Below, piece by piece: positions 15,460-24,666 of a DNA stretch of 28,355 nt; the stretch's first letter is position 1, and each line of letters opens with the position of its first letter. The DNA is from Acidobacteriota bacterium. GTDB lineage: Bacteria; Acidobacteriota; Polarisedimenticolia; J045. The translations under genes were made by a program, and so were the position numbers. The stretch covers positions 1 through 28,355 of the forward strand of contig JAJRXN010000003.1 of the NCBI GenBank assembly GCA_024276295.1, read 5' to 3'. Under the pieces are notes generated by a model. It worked only from the letters and a program-made list of their open reading frames with translations, was not told where the DNA came from and searched no databases.

Positions 15460-17106
15460 ATGAGCACGCTGTTCCACCGCCCCTTCGTCACACTCAACGC
15501 GGCGCGCATCGTGGCCGTCTCCGCCCTGCTTCTGGCCACGTTCCTGATCGAGATTCTCTTCGCGCCCGACCGTCCGCTGACGCCGCTCTACGCGCTGTCC
15601 GCGGTGGTCTACGGCGCCGTCCTGCTCTACGTGCTGCTCGAGCGCTGGATCGGCGACAGCGGCCTGCTGGCGCTGATCCAGATCGGGACCGACATCCTGA
15701 TCGTCGCCGGCTTCGTGCTGGCCACCGGCGGCATCCTCTCCCCGGTCTCGTTCCTGTTCGTCGTCCCGGTGATGATCGCCGCCGCGATGTTCGGCCTGCG
15801 CGGCGGCGTGATCGGCGCGGTCGCGGCCTGGATGGCGTACGGCTCGCTGCTGGTGGTCGACCTGTGGCGCGCCGCCGGCGGCGGACCGGATCCGGGCCGG
15901 GCGCTCTACGCCGCGCTCTCGCACATGGTCGGCTTCCTGGCGCTCGGCGCCCTCGGCGGCCTGCTCGCCGACCGGCTCCAGGTGGCCAGCGAGGAACTCG
16001 GCCGTCGCGAGGTCGATCTGCGGGAACTCGAGGCCCTGCATACCGAGATCGTCGAGTCGATCAGCACCGGCCTGCTGACCACCGGGGCCGACGAGCGGGT
16101 GACGTTCGTCAACCGCGCCGGGCGGTCGATCCTCGGCGAGCCCGCAGAGCGGATCATCGGACGGCGGGTGGCCGACGTGATCGGCATCACGAGCGACGTG
16201 TTCGAGGACGCGGTGAGCAACGCCCGGGACGGGCGCCGCAGCCGGTTCGAGCGGCGCTGGCGGCGACCGGCGGATGGAGAGGAACTCCTGCTCGGCTTCG
16301 CGGTCTCGCGGCTTCGGGGCGCGTCCTCGGGCGAGGCCGGCTGGCTGGTCGTGTTCCAGGACCTGACCGAAATCGCCTCGCTCGAAGAGCAGGTCCGCCT
16401 CCGCGAACGGATGGCGGCACTCGGTGAGATGGCCGCCGGAATGGCCCACGAGCTGCGCAATCCGCTCGCCGCGATCAGCGGGTGCGTGCAGGTGCTCGGC
16501 GGGGAGACCCCGGCCGAGACCCGGCGCGAGCTGGTCGACGTCACGCGGCGCGAGACCGAGCGGCTGAACCGGATCATCCGCGACTTTCTCGAGTTCGCGC
16601 GCCCCGGGCCGTTCCGGCCGCACCCGGTCGAGATCACCGGCCTGATGCAACAGATGGGCCGCCTGCTGCAGAAGAGCCCGGAACTCGACGGGGGCCACCG
16701 GGTCGAGGTGCTGGCGCCAGACGGCCCGGTGTGGGCCCGGGCCGACCCCGACCGGCTGCGGCAGGTGTTCTGGAACCTCGCCGGCAACGCCCTCAAGGCG
16801 ATGCCCCGCGGAGGCACGCTGACGATCGAGGTCCGTCGTCAGGCGGGTGACCAGGTCCTGATCGCGTTCCGTGACGAGGGCTGCGGGATGGACGAGGACG
16901 CCGTCCGGCGCTACTTTCAGCCGTTCAGTGGCGACTTTCCGGGCGGAGTCGGCCTGGGCGCGGCGGTCGTCTACCGCATCGCCGAGGAGCACGGCGGTGA
17001 CGTGCAGGTGATTTCCCGCCCGGAGCGGGGCACCGAGATCCGCTTCATCCTGCCCCGGGCCGCGGCGCCGCACGTGGAACGGCAGCGCACCGCGACGGAA
17101 CGGTGA
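15460..17106 (+). CDS. pilS: Sensor histidine kinase PilS of the PilS-PilR system
   Basis: PilS is a membrane kinase that senses pilin levels in the inner membrane and phosphorylates PilR. The 548 residues comprise a membrane region of about six helices (about 10-170), a PAS domain (about 190-300), a HisKA dimerisation domain with the phosphoacceptor His330 in MAHELRNPLAAI, and a HATPase domain (N-box NLAGNALKAMP, then DEGCGM and GVGLG). The ATG at 15460 has GGGGGAGG closely upstream. A TATCCT at 15440-15445 might be a -10 element, but no -35 is clear. Its direct pairing with an NtrC-type regulator and a sigma54 promoter before the pilin makes the PilS identity convincing rather than a generic NtrB-like kinase. 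Confidence 0.92.
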   Translation: MSTLFHRPFVTLNAARIVAVSALLLATFLIEILFAPDRPLTPLYALSAVVYGAVLLYVLLERWIGDSGLLALIQIGTDILIVAGFVLATGGILSPVSFLFVVPVMIAAAMFGLRGGVIGAVAAWMAYGSLLVVDLWRAAGGGPDPGRALYAALSHMVGFLALGALGGLLADRLQVASEELGRREVDLRELEALHTEIVESISTGLLTTGADERVTFVNRAGRSILGEPAERIIGRRVADVIGITSDVFEDAVSNARDGRRSRFERRWRRPADGEELLLGFAVSRLRGASSGEAGWLVVFQDLTEIASLEEQVRLRERMAALGEMAAGMAHELRNPLAAISGCVQVLGGETPAETRRELVDVTRRETERLNRIIRDFLEFARPGPFRPHPVEITGLMQQMGRLLQKSPELDGGHRVEVLAPDGPVWARADPDRLRQVFWNLAGNALKAMPRGGTLTIEVRRQAGDQVLIAFRDEGCGMDEDAVRRYFQPFSGDFPGGVGLGAAVVYRIAEEHGGDVQVISRPERGTEIRFILPRAAAPHVERQRTATER

Positions 17107-17122
17107 AACCGAGAGGGCCCGC

Positions 17123-18550
<1,428 letters not shown>

Positions 18551-18564
18551 CGTTCCGTGTCACT

Positions 18565-18580
18565 CTGTTTCCGTACGGGG
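18565..18580 (+). repeat. Copy 1 of a 16-nt element found upstream of both pilin genes
   Basis: CTGTTTCCGTACGGGG lies about 98 bases upstream of the sigma54 -24 box, an enhancer-like distance. A copy differing at one base lies at 19266-19281 before the second pilin gene. It contains the palindrome CCGTACGG. A PilR-binding role is a guess. Confidence 0.5.
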
Positions 18581-18677
18581 TCGCCTCGCGTCACCGGGTG
18601 GTGGACGATGTGGCCGGACGAAATGGCAACCTCTTTTTATGCAGCAACTTGAGGGGCCCGGCGCCCCTGCCCCGAGC

Positions 18678-18693
18678 TGGCACCCGGTTTGCT
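18678..18693 (+). promoter_or_regulatory. Sigma54 (-24/-12) promoter of pilA
   Basis: TGGCACCCGGTTTGCT has GG and GC spaced by exactly 10 bases and matches the consensus TGGCAC-N5-TTGCT. It lies about 40 bases before the first pilin start and directly downstream of pilSR, as in other bacteria where PilR and sigma54 drive pilA. An AT-richer patch (18621-18650) between the upstream 16-nt element and this promoter could help DNA bending. Confidence 0.88.
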
Positions 18694-18733
18694 TCAAGGG
18701 AGGCGGGTTGTCAACTCTAGGAGGATTTCTCGC

Positions 18734-19192
18734 ATGCTGAGGAAGGACCGTGGATTCACCCTGATCGAGCTGCTGATCGTCGTGGCGATCATCGGCATCA
18801 TCGCGGCCATCGCGATTCCCAATCTGCTGAACGCGATCGATCGTGGCCGGCAGAAGCGCACGATGGCCGACATGCGGACGATCGGCACGGCGATGGAGTC
18901 GTACGCGGTCGACAACAACTTCTACCCGAAGGGCCAGAGCGGCGACGTCGCGTCGACGGTCGAGACCTACCTCGAGCCGATCTACGTGCGCAACGTCCCG
19001 GCCGAGGACGGCTGGCGGAACGCCTTCCAGGCCGAGACCGATGCCAACGGCGGCGAGTACACGCTCCAGTCCTACGGCAAGGACGGCACGGACGGCGGCT
19101 GCGTCTCCGGAAACACCACGACGTCGTTCGACGAGGACATCTGCTTCAGCAACGGCTCGTTCACGCAGTGGCCTGAGGGCCGCCAGCAGTAG
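18734..19192 (+). CDS. pilA: Type IV pilin PilA, GspG-like (first of two)
   Basis: This is a type IV prepilin of 152 residues and the likely major pilin. The leader is MLRKDRG, cleaved before Phe8, giving FTLIELLIVVAIIGII with the conserved Glu5 of the mature protein. The ATG at 18734 follows AGGAGG by nine bases; an upstream in-frame start at 18689 overlaps the promoter and is rejected. The body resembles the GspG major pseudopilin: DGWRNAF (92-98), then SYGKDGTDGG (113-122) and FDEDI (132-136), which match the calcium-binding loop region of GspG in position and style. Cys123 and Cys137 flank this loop and may form a disulphide. The sigma54 promoter and pilSR lie upstream. A GspG function cannot be excluded by sequence alone, but the locus is a pilus locus. 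Confidence 0.92.
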   Translation: MLRKDRGFTLIELLIVVAIIGIIAAIAIPNLLNAIDRGRQKRTMADMRTIGTAMESYAVDNNFYPKGQSGDVASTVETYLEPIYVRNVPAEDGWRNAFQAETDANGGEYTLQSYGKDGTDGGCVSGNTTTSFDEDICFSNGSFTQWPEGRQQ

Positions 19193-19210
19193 GCAACCGG
19201 CCGACTCTTG

Positions 19211-19253
19211 CGCGGGGCGCGGTCACCGTCACACGTGCCGCGCCCCGCGTTTT
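19211..19253 (+). terminator. Strong Rho-independent terminator after pilA
   Basis: A perfect 12-bp stem, CGCGGGGCGCGG (19211-19222) with CCGCGCCCCGCG (19238-19249), is followed by TTTT (19250-19253). It sits 18 bases after the pilA stop and 43 bases before the second pilin gene, so it probably limits read-through and makes the second pilin less abundant. Confidence 0.88.
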
Positions 19254-19265
19254 CGTCCCGGGGTG

Positions 19266-19281
19266 CTGTTTCCATACGGGG
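19266..19281 (+). repeat. Copy 2 of the 16-nt pilin-upstream element
   Basis: CTGTTTCCATACGGGG matches copy 1 at 18565-18580 in 15 of 16 bases. Here it lies only 15 bases before the start codon of the second pilin, between the terminator and the ribosome binding site, so it would be in or near the leader rather than at enhancer distance. Confidence 0.5.
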
Positions 19282-19296
19282 GAGCGAGGGGACGCC

Positions 19297-19788
19297 ATGA
19301 CGAGCACCGCCCAGTCGTCCCGGACGACGAACGCGCTCGCCCAGGCCCGGCAGACCATTCGCGGTTTCACCCTGATCGAACTGCTGATCGCCGTCGCGAT
19401 CATCGGCATCATCTCGGCGATCGCCGTCGTCAACGTCATGCAGGCGCTCGACCGCAGCCGCCAGTCGCGCACGATGGCCGACATGCGCAATCTCGGCGCG
19501 GCGATCCAGGCCTACGACAGCGACATCGGTCGCCTGCCGGCGGACGGCATCTCGGCGAGCGAACTGGTCGACGTCGTCGGCCGCAACGGACTGTTCCGCA
19601 ACGTCGAATCCGAGGACGGCTGGAACCATCCGTTCGTCTATCACGCCGCCGACGGCAGCTACACGGTCGAGAGCTACGGCAAGGACGGTCTCGACGGTCC
19701 GGCCGACATCTCCGCCGCGACCCGACTCGTGTTCGAGAACGACATCATCCTCGCCAACGGCGGATTCACCGCTTCGCCTGAACGGTAG
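19297..19788 (+). CDS. Second GspG-like type IV pilin with a long leader peptide
   Basis: This 163-residue prepilin is clearly paralogous to the preceding pilA. The processing site is after Gly23, giving FTLIELLIAVAIIGIISAIA. The 23-residue leader is much longer than the usual 5-8 residues, and no ATG, GTG or TTG start is available closer to the site; GAGGGG precedes the ATG at 19297. Shared features with PilA are the RTMADMRNLG helix, DGWNHPF (107-113), SYGKDGLDGP (126-135) and an ENDI motif (147-150) in the C-terminal loop. It lacks the two cysteines of the first pilin. It may be a minor pilin or an alternative major subunit. The strong terminator upstream and the lack of a visible sigma54 site suggest lower or separate expression. 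Confidence 0.9.
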   Translation: MTSTAQSSRTTNALAQARQTIRGFTLIELLIAVAIIGIISAIAVVNVMQALDRSRQSRTMADMRNLGAAIQAYDSDIGRLPADGISASELVDVVGRNGLFRNVESEDGWNHPFVYHAADGSYTVESYGKDGLDGPADISAATRLVFENDIILANGGFTASPER

Positions 19789-19789
19789 C

Positions 19790-19863
19790 AGCGGGACCTG
19801 TTCCGCCGATTCGCGCCGGACGTCCGGCCGACGGGTTCCGGAAGCGGCCGCCCGCTACGTTTT
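19790..19863 (+). terminator. Weak candidate terminator after the second pilin
   Basis: AGCGGG (19790-19795) can pair with CCCGCT (19851-19856), with an inner TTCCG/CGGAA pairing and a 14-bp palindrome GCCGGACGTCCGGC (19815-19828) in the loop. TTTT follows at 19860-19863. The pairing is imperfect, so this is tentative. Confidence 0.3.
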
Positions 19864-19892
19864 CTCGGCAGGATCGTCCAGAATGCCGGCGC

Positions 19893-22800
19893 ATGAGCGA
19901 CCGGTCGCGCATAGGACAGCGTCTCGCCGCGGCATGCGCGGCGGTCGCCGCGGCGCTCGCGGCCGGACTGCCTCCCGAGGTCTTCTCCGAGACGGGCCCG
20001 CTCGTCGCCCTGCTGCTGCTCGCCGGACATCTCGCCGCGCGCCGGCCGCTTCGCCGCGGGCCGGCGTTCGCCGGTCTCGCGCTCGCGCTGCTCGCGGCGG
20101 CCTCGACGCTCGCGCCCGGCCTCTACGCCGTCACGGTCTCGCGGTTCGTCCTCGTCGCGGCGGCGTTCGCGCTGGCCTGGCGCACCGACGGCGCCGACCG
20201 CGCGCCGATGCTGGCCGCGGTCGGCGCGGTCGGCGCAGCCCTCGGCCTGCTGGCCGTCGCCCAGAAGGCGCTGCTGATCGATCTCCAGATCGAGGCGGTG
20301 CGCCGTCTCGAACTGCCCGAGGCGTTCGCCGTCCGGCTCGCCCAGGGACGCCCGTACGGCACGCACGCGGTGCCCGCCGCCCTCGGCGGCCTGCTCGTCC
20401 TCGCGCTGTTCGCACTGATGGCTCTGGCCGCCGACGGAGAGCTGCGTCGTCGCGGGGCGCGGCTCGCTTCCGCACTCGCGATCCTGCCCGTCGCGGCCGG
20501 ACTCGTGCTGACGGCCTCGGCCGGGGCGCTGCTCGCCCTGATGATCGGACTGCTCGTCCCGCTGGCCGCCCTCTGGCGTCGCGGCCGCAGGCACCTCGTG
20601 CTCGCGGCCGTCGCGGTGTCCCTGATCGCGGGAGCGGGAGGCATCGCGCTGCGAAGTGATGCCGCGGCCGGCGTGGTGCGTTCGCTCGCCGAACGCGCCG
20701 GCAACTGGCGTGGAGCGGTCGTCGTCGCGCTTCGCACGCCGGTGACCGGCGTCGGGCCGGGGGCCTTCCGTTCGGTCTACCCGCAGGTGCGGAGGCCCGG
20801 CGAGGTCGAGACCGCCTACGCCCACAACTCTTGGCTGCAGCTCGTCGCCGAGGGGGGGCTGCCGTGGCTCGCCCTGCTCGCTGCCGGAGGCGTGGTGCTC
20901 TTGCGGAGGCTGCGTGCCGGCGTACTCGGCGACCGCCCCTGGCTGGCCGCCGCCGTGCTCGCGTTCGTCGTCCAGAACCTCGCCGACTTCACGCTCTACC
21001 TGCCGGGGGTGGCCGTGCCGGCCGCCCTGCTGGCCGGTCTCGCGTTCGCCGGGCGTCGGGACGGGACGCCCTCGGCGCCGCCGCCGCGGCTTCCGGTGAC
21101 CGTCGTGGTCCTCGCTCTCGCGTCCGGCGGGCTGGTCCTCGGCGGCGAGGCGCTCGCCCGCCGCGCCCTCGAGCGGGGGCGACAGGCGGCCGTGGCAGGA
21201 GACGACGCCTCGGCCCGCTCCGAGGCGCGCCGGGCGGCCCGCTTCGGCATGCTCGACTCCCGGCGGCTGGTCGACTCCGCACGCCTCGATCTGGCGGCGT
21301 CGACCAGAGGGGGTCCCGACGCGCTGGACGAGGCCCGGGGCTGGCTGGTCCTGGCCCGCCGGCTCGATCCGGAAAGCCCCTCGCCGTGGCATGCGACCGC
21401 GGACCTCGAGCTGCGTGCCGGGCGGCCGACCGCCGCGTGGCGCGCGCTCACGCTCGCAGAAAGCCGGCATCCGGCGGACGCGCAGCTCACCGCCAGGCGC
21501 CGGTGGATCGAACGGGCCCTCGAGCGGGGCGGCCTGCTCGACGAGGCCCTCGGCTACGGAGGCGAGGTCGCCCGGCCGCTGAGGACCCGCTGGAGCGGCT
21601 GGGACGACCTGCTGCTGGTCGCCGGGCTCGCACTGGCGCTGGTGGTGCTCGTTCGCGTCGGCAGCGCCGGCTCCGCCCCCCCTGCGGCCGTGGCCCTCGG
21701 CCTGCTGCTGCTCTACTCGCTGTGGGGCGAAGGGGGCGCCCTGCCCGGCGTGCGCCTCGGCCGGCAGGCGCTGCTCGCCGCGGGCCTCGGGACGGCGCTC
21801 GCCGCGGGCGCCCTCGGCCCGCTGCGTGACGTCGTCTGGCCGCCGGCACGCCCGCGGCTGGCCGGACTGCTGCTCGCCGGTGCCGGCGGCTGGGCCCTGC
21901 TCGCCGCGGCGCTGGCGCCGTATCCCGCGGCGGCACGCGACGGACTCGGGGCGCTGCTCGGCGTTTTCGCCGCCGGAGTGCTGTCGCATGCGCTCGCCGC
22001 GCGGCACGCCGCCTGGCGCCGGCTGGTCCTCGTGCTTCCCGCCACCGGAGCCTCGGCGATGGGACTCGTCTGGTTCGGCCAGCGTGCGGCGCTCGCGGCC
22101 GGATTCGACCTGGCCTCGCTGTCCGCGCCGCTCCATGTCGCGTCCGGGCGGGACCCCGCGGCCGACTTCCTGCACCCGGGACATCTCGGCACGCTGATGC
22201 TGGCGGTCGGAGCCGGCCTCGGGGTCGCGGCCCTGGCCGACAGGCGTCCTGCCTCCGGCCGGCTGGTCTGGAGCGCGGCGCTCGTCCTCGCCGGACTCTC
22301 GGGGCTCGCCCGGGCCACGCTGCTGGCTCTCGGGGGGGCGGGGGTCGCTGCCGCGAGCCTGCCGCTGCCCCGGCGCGCGCGCCGCGCCGTCGGTGCCGGA
22401 CTGGTGCTCGCCGCGGTGGTCGGCGTCGCCGCGCTCGGCTGGCGCTTTGCGGCCCGCGAGGATCCGTACGCGTGGTCCCGCGCGCGCATCTGGAGCGCTT
22501 CGGTCAACGCGCTCGCCGAGCGTCCGCTGCTCGGCTTCGGTCCGGGCGGCTTCCCGGCCCGGGCCCCGGCGTTCGCCATCGAGGATCCGACCGCCGTCGC
22601 CCGGTTCGGCAAGGTGTTTCGCGGTCCGCATTCCGATCCGCTCGGAGCGCTGCTCGCCCTCGGCCTGCCGGGCGGGCTGGCGCTGCTCGCCGGCCTGGGT
22701 CTTGCCGGAAGCGCCGCCTGGCGCAGGGCACGCGCGGCAGGACGGGCCGAGCCCGAGCGGCTCGGGCTGCTGGTGCTGCTGGCCGCGCTGGCGGCCCATG

Positions 22801-23612
22801 CGCTCGTGGACGATCTGCTGACCGACCGCCCCGCGGTGGCGCTGCTCTTCGCGGTCGCCCTCGGGGCGGCGCTGGCGGAGCGGCGCGAGGAGGGGGTCCC
22901 CGAGTCGGCCTGGCCGGTGACGCCGCGCGGTCGCGTCATCGCCCTGCTGGCGGTGGCGCTCGCGCTCGCCGGTCTCGAGGTGCGTCCATATCTGGCCGAC
23001 CGCGTGCGCCGCGCCGGCGACCCGGTGCTTTCCGCGGCGATCGACCCGGCACGCGCCGCGAGCTGGATCGCGGCGGCGCGCACCGCGGACGGTCCACCCC
23101 CGGTCCGGATCGCGACCGCGCTCGACCGCACGACCCGGGCGACGCTCATATTTCCCGAAGGCGCGCCCGCCTGGCGCGAGCACGGCCGGGTGCTCGAGGC
23201 GGCGTGCCGGGGCCCGCTCGCGGAGCGCGAGGTCTGCGAGGCCGCCCGCGACGCGTTCGAGCGGGCAGTGGCTCTCGAGCCGCACGACGTGTTCTCGATG
23301 CGTCGTGCCGGCCGGCTCTCGGTGCTGGTCGGCGAGGTCGATGCGGCGGCGCGCTGGTTCGACCGCGCGCTGGCCGACGAGCCGGACTTCCTCGGCGCGC
23401 GTCTCGATCGGGTGCGCCTGCTCGCCGACGCCGGCCGGATCGACGAGGCGCGGGAGGAGCTGGCGGCCTTCGACGAGCGCCGGGCGCGGCTCGCCGGGGT
23501 CTCGCCCGAAACGCCGCGCGACGCCGCGCTGCTGCGGATCGAGGACTGGGAACGGCGCGATCTCGAGCGGCTCGCCGGGAGACTCGACGTCGCGGACGGG
23601 GCCGGGCCTTGA
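19893..23612 (+). CDS. Large membrane protein with two O-antigen ligase/polymerase-like modules, each followed by TPR-like repeats
   Basis: This 1239-residue protein appears to be a tandem of two Wzy_C/WaaL-type modules, enzymes that transfer or polymerise lipid-linked glycans at the periplasmic face. Module one has many helices (about 10-260), the motif TGVGPGAFRSVYP (from about 283), His311 in AHNSWLQLVAEGG, more helices to about 415, then TPR-like helices (about 416-552). Module two repeats the plan: helices from about 570 to 850, RIWSASVNALAERPLLGFG (from about 864), His913 in RGPHSDPLGALLALG, helices, then TPR-like sequence (about 1090-1200). Family members normally carry one module in 400-800 residues. 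The ATG at 19893 lacks a Shine-Dalgarno sequence and has CAGAAT eight bases before it. Its place directly after the pilin genes recalls tfpO/pilO in Pseudomonas, so pilin O-glycosylation is possible; O-antigen ligation or polymerisation is the alternative. Confidence 0.75.
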   Translation: MSDRSRIGQRLAAACAAVAAALAAGLPPEVFSETGPLVALLLLAGHLAARRPLRRGPAFAGLALALLAAASTLAPGLYAVTVSRFVLVAAAFALAWRTDGADRAPMLAAVGAVGAALGLLAVAQKALLIDLQIEAVRRLELPEAFAVRLAQGRPYGTHAVPAALGGLLVLALFALMALAADGELRRRGARLASALAILPVAAGLVLTASAGALLALMIGLLVPLAALWRRGRRHLVLAAVAVSLIAGAGGIALRSDAAAGVVRSLAERAGNWRGAVVVALRTPVTGVGPGAFRSVYPQVRRPGEVETAYAHNSWLQLVAEGGLPWLALLAAGGVVLLRRLRAGVLGDRPWLAAAVLAFVVQNLADFTLYLPGVAVPAALLAGLAFAGRRDGTPSAPPPRLPVTVVVLALASGGLVLGGEALARRALERGRQAAVAGDDASARSEARRAARFGMLDSRRLVDSARLDLAASTRGGPDALDEARGWLVLARRLDPESPSPWHATADLELRAGRPTAAWRALTLAESRHPADAQLTARRRWIERALERGGLLDEALGYGGEVARPLRTRWSGWDDLLLVAGLALALVVLVRVGSAGSAPPAAVALGLLLLYSLWGEGGALPGVRLGRQALLAAGLGTALAAGALGPLRDVVWPPARPRLAGLLLAGAGGWALLAAALAPYPAAARDGLGALLGVFAAGVLSHALAARHAAWRRLVLVLPATGASAMGLVWFGQRAALAAGFDLASLSAPLHVASGRDPAADFLHPGHLGTLMLAVGAGLGVAALADRRPASGRLVWSAALVLAGLSGLARATLLALGGAGVAAASLPLPRRARRAVGAGLVLAAVVGVAALGWRFAAREDPYAWSRARIWSASVNALAERPLLGFGPGGFPARAPAFAIEDPTAVARFGKVFRGPHSDPLGALLALGLPGGLALLAGLGLAGSAAWRRARAAGRAEPERLGLLVLLAALAAHALVDDLLTDRPAVALLFAVALGAALAERREEGVPESAWPVTPRGRVIALLAVALALAGLEVRPYLADRVRRAGDPVLSAAIDPARAASWIAAARTADGPPPVRIATALDRTTRATLIFPEGAPAWREHGRVLEAACRGPLAEREVCEAARDAFERAVALEPHDVFSMRRAGRLSVLVGEVDAAARWFDRALADEPDFLGARLDRVRLLADAGRIDEAREELAAFDERRARLAGVSPETPRDAALLRIEDWERRDLERLAGRLDVADGAGP

Positions 23613-23638
23613 CCCGCCTTCGGCACGGCCCGTACGGT
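23609..23638 (+). promoter_or_regulatory. Sigma70-like promoter for the glycosyltransferase gene, probably giving a leaderless mRNA
   Basis: TTGACC (23609-23614) and TACGGT (23633-23638) are 18 bases apart and overlap the end of the preceding gene. The -10 box ends 8 bases before the ATG at 23647, where no Shine-Dalgarno sequence is visible, so transcription should start at or next to the start codon. Confidence 0.5.
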
Positions 23639-23646
23639 AACCTCCG

Positions 23647-24666
23647 ATGACCTCTGCGCAGCGCCCCGTGGCGAGCATCCACGTGCTGACCTGGAACTCG
23701 GCCGAGCTGGTCGAGGACGCCGTGACGTCGGCGCTGGCCCAGACCGTCGGGCCGGTCGAGGTTCTCGTGTGCGACAACGCGTCGCGCGACGGCACGCCCT
23801 GGCGGGTCGACCGGGCGTTCGGCGGTCGCGTCCAGGTGGTCTGCTACGAGAAGAACACCGGCTACGCCGAGGGACACAACCGCGCGATCGCGATCACGTC
23901 CGCGCCGTTCGTCGTCGCGCTCAATCCCGACGTGCGGCTCTCGCCGACGTTTCTCGAGCGGGCCCTGCCGGCGTTCGACGATCCGCGCGTCGGGATCGTC
24001 GCCGGGCGGCTGGTGCGTGCCGACGGCACGACCATCGACAGCACGGGGCAGTTCCTGGCCCGCTCCCGGCGTCCGATCGACCGCGGTTTCGGTCTTCCGC
24101 CCGATCCGGCACGCGACGTCGCGGGACCGGTGCTCGGCGCCTGCGGGGCGGCGGCGGTCTACCGGCGTGCGATGATCGAGGACGTCGCCGACGACGGCGC
24201 GTTCTTCGACGAGGACTTCTTCGCCTACTACGAGGATCTCGAGGTCGCCTGGCGGGCCTGGCGCGCCGGCTGGAAGGCCGTGCACGTCCCGGATGCCGAG
24301 GCGGTGCACCTGCGCGGCGGCGGTGAGCGGCGCGGGAGGTTCGGCATGATGTTCGACCGGCCGACGCCGGTGCTGGCCCACATCGTCAAGAACCGCTATC
24401 TCACGATGCTGCGCCACGACCGGCTGCCGGCGCTGCTCGTCGACCTGCCGTTCGTCGCGGCGCGCGAGTTCGCCCAGTGGGGCCTGCTGCTCGCCACGCG
24501 GCCGTCGGTGCTCGGCGAGCTGTGGCGTCTGCGCGAGACCTTCCGCCGCGCCTGGCGCAAGCGCCGCAGTGATCGCGGGCGGCGCGGCGCGTGGGGCGCC
24601 TGGAGGCACGACGTCCCGCTGCGGGGCGTCTGGCGCGCGCCGGCTCTCCGGGGAGCCACCCCGTGA
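23647..24666 (+). CDS. Family 2 glycosyltransferase, WbbL/rhamnosyltransferase-like
   Basis: A 339-residue GT-A fold glycosyltransferase that would transfer a sugar from a nucleotide donor to a lipid-linked acceptor on the cytoplasmic side. It shows ASIHVLTWNSAELVEDAV at the N-terminus, DNASRDG (from Asp43), the WbbL-like NTGYAEGHNRAI, the acidic NPDV motif (93-96) in place of a classic DxD, and the ED catalytic-loop motif (Glu196-Asp197) in YYEDLEVAWRAWRAGW. A basic C-terminal tail may sit on the membrane. The ATG has no Shine-Dalgarno; a sigma70-like box is just upstream. The last bases overlap the start of the WecA-type gene (GTGA), so the two are coupled. Sugar specificity cannot be read from sequence; rhamnose is the common donor for close relatives. 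Confidence 0.9.
   Translation: MTSAQRPVASIHVLTWNSAELVEDAVTSALAQTVGPVEVLVCDNASRDGTPWRVDRAFGGRVQVVCYEKNTGYAEGHNRAIAITSAPFVVALNPDVRLSPTFLERALPAFDDPRVGIVAGRLVRADGTTIDSTGQFLARSRRPIDRGFGLPPDPARDVAGPVLGACGAAAVYRRAMIEDVADDGAFFDEDFFAYYEDLEVAWRAWRAGWKAVHVPDAEAVHLRGGGERRGRFGMMFDRPTPVLAHIVKNRYLTMLRHDRLPALLVDLPFVAAREFAQWGLLLATRPSVLGELWRLRETFRRAWRKRRSDRGRRGAWGAWRHDVPLRGVWRAPALRGATP

Noticed and set aside
18652..18668. AGGGGC/GCCCCT hairpin upstream of pilA as a terminator for pilR
   Set aside because: The stem is only 6 bp, no T-run follows, and it lies within the pilA promoter region.
19674..23795. A 1373-residue minus-strand open frame opposite the double-ligase gene
   Set aside because: It is a by-product of high GC at third codon positions. 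Its translation is low-complexity and Arg/Gly/Glu-rich with no domain, while the plus strand encodes a coherent membrane protein.
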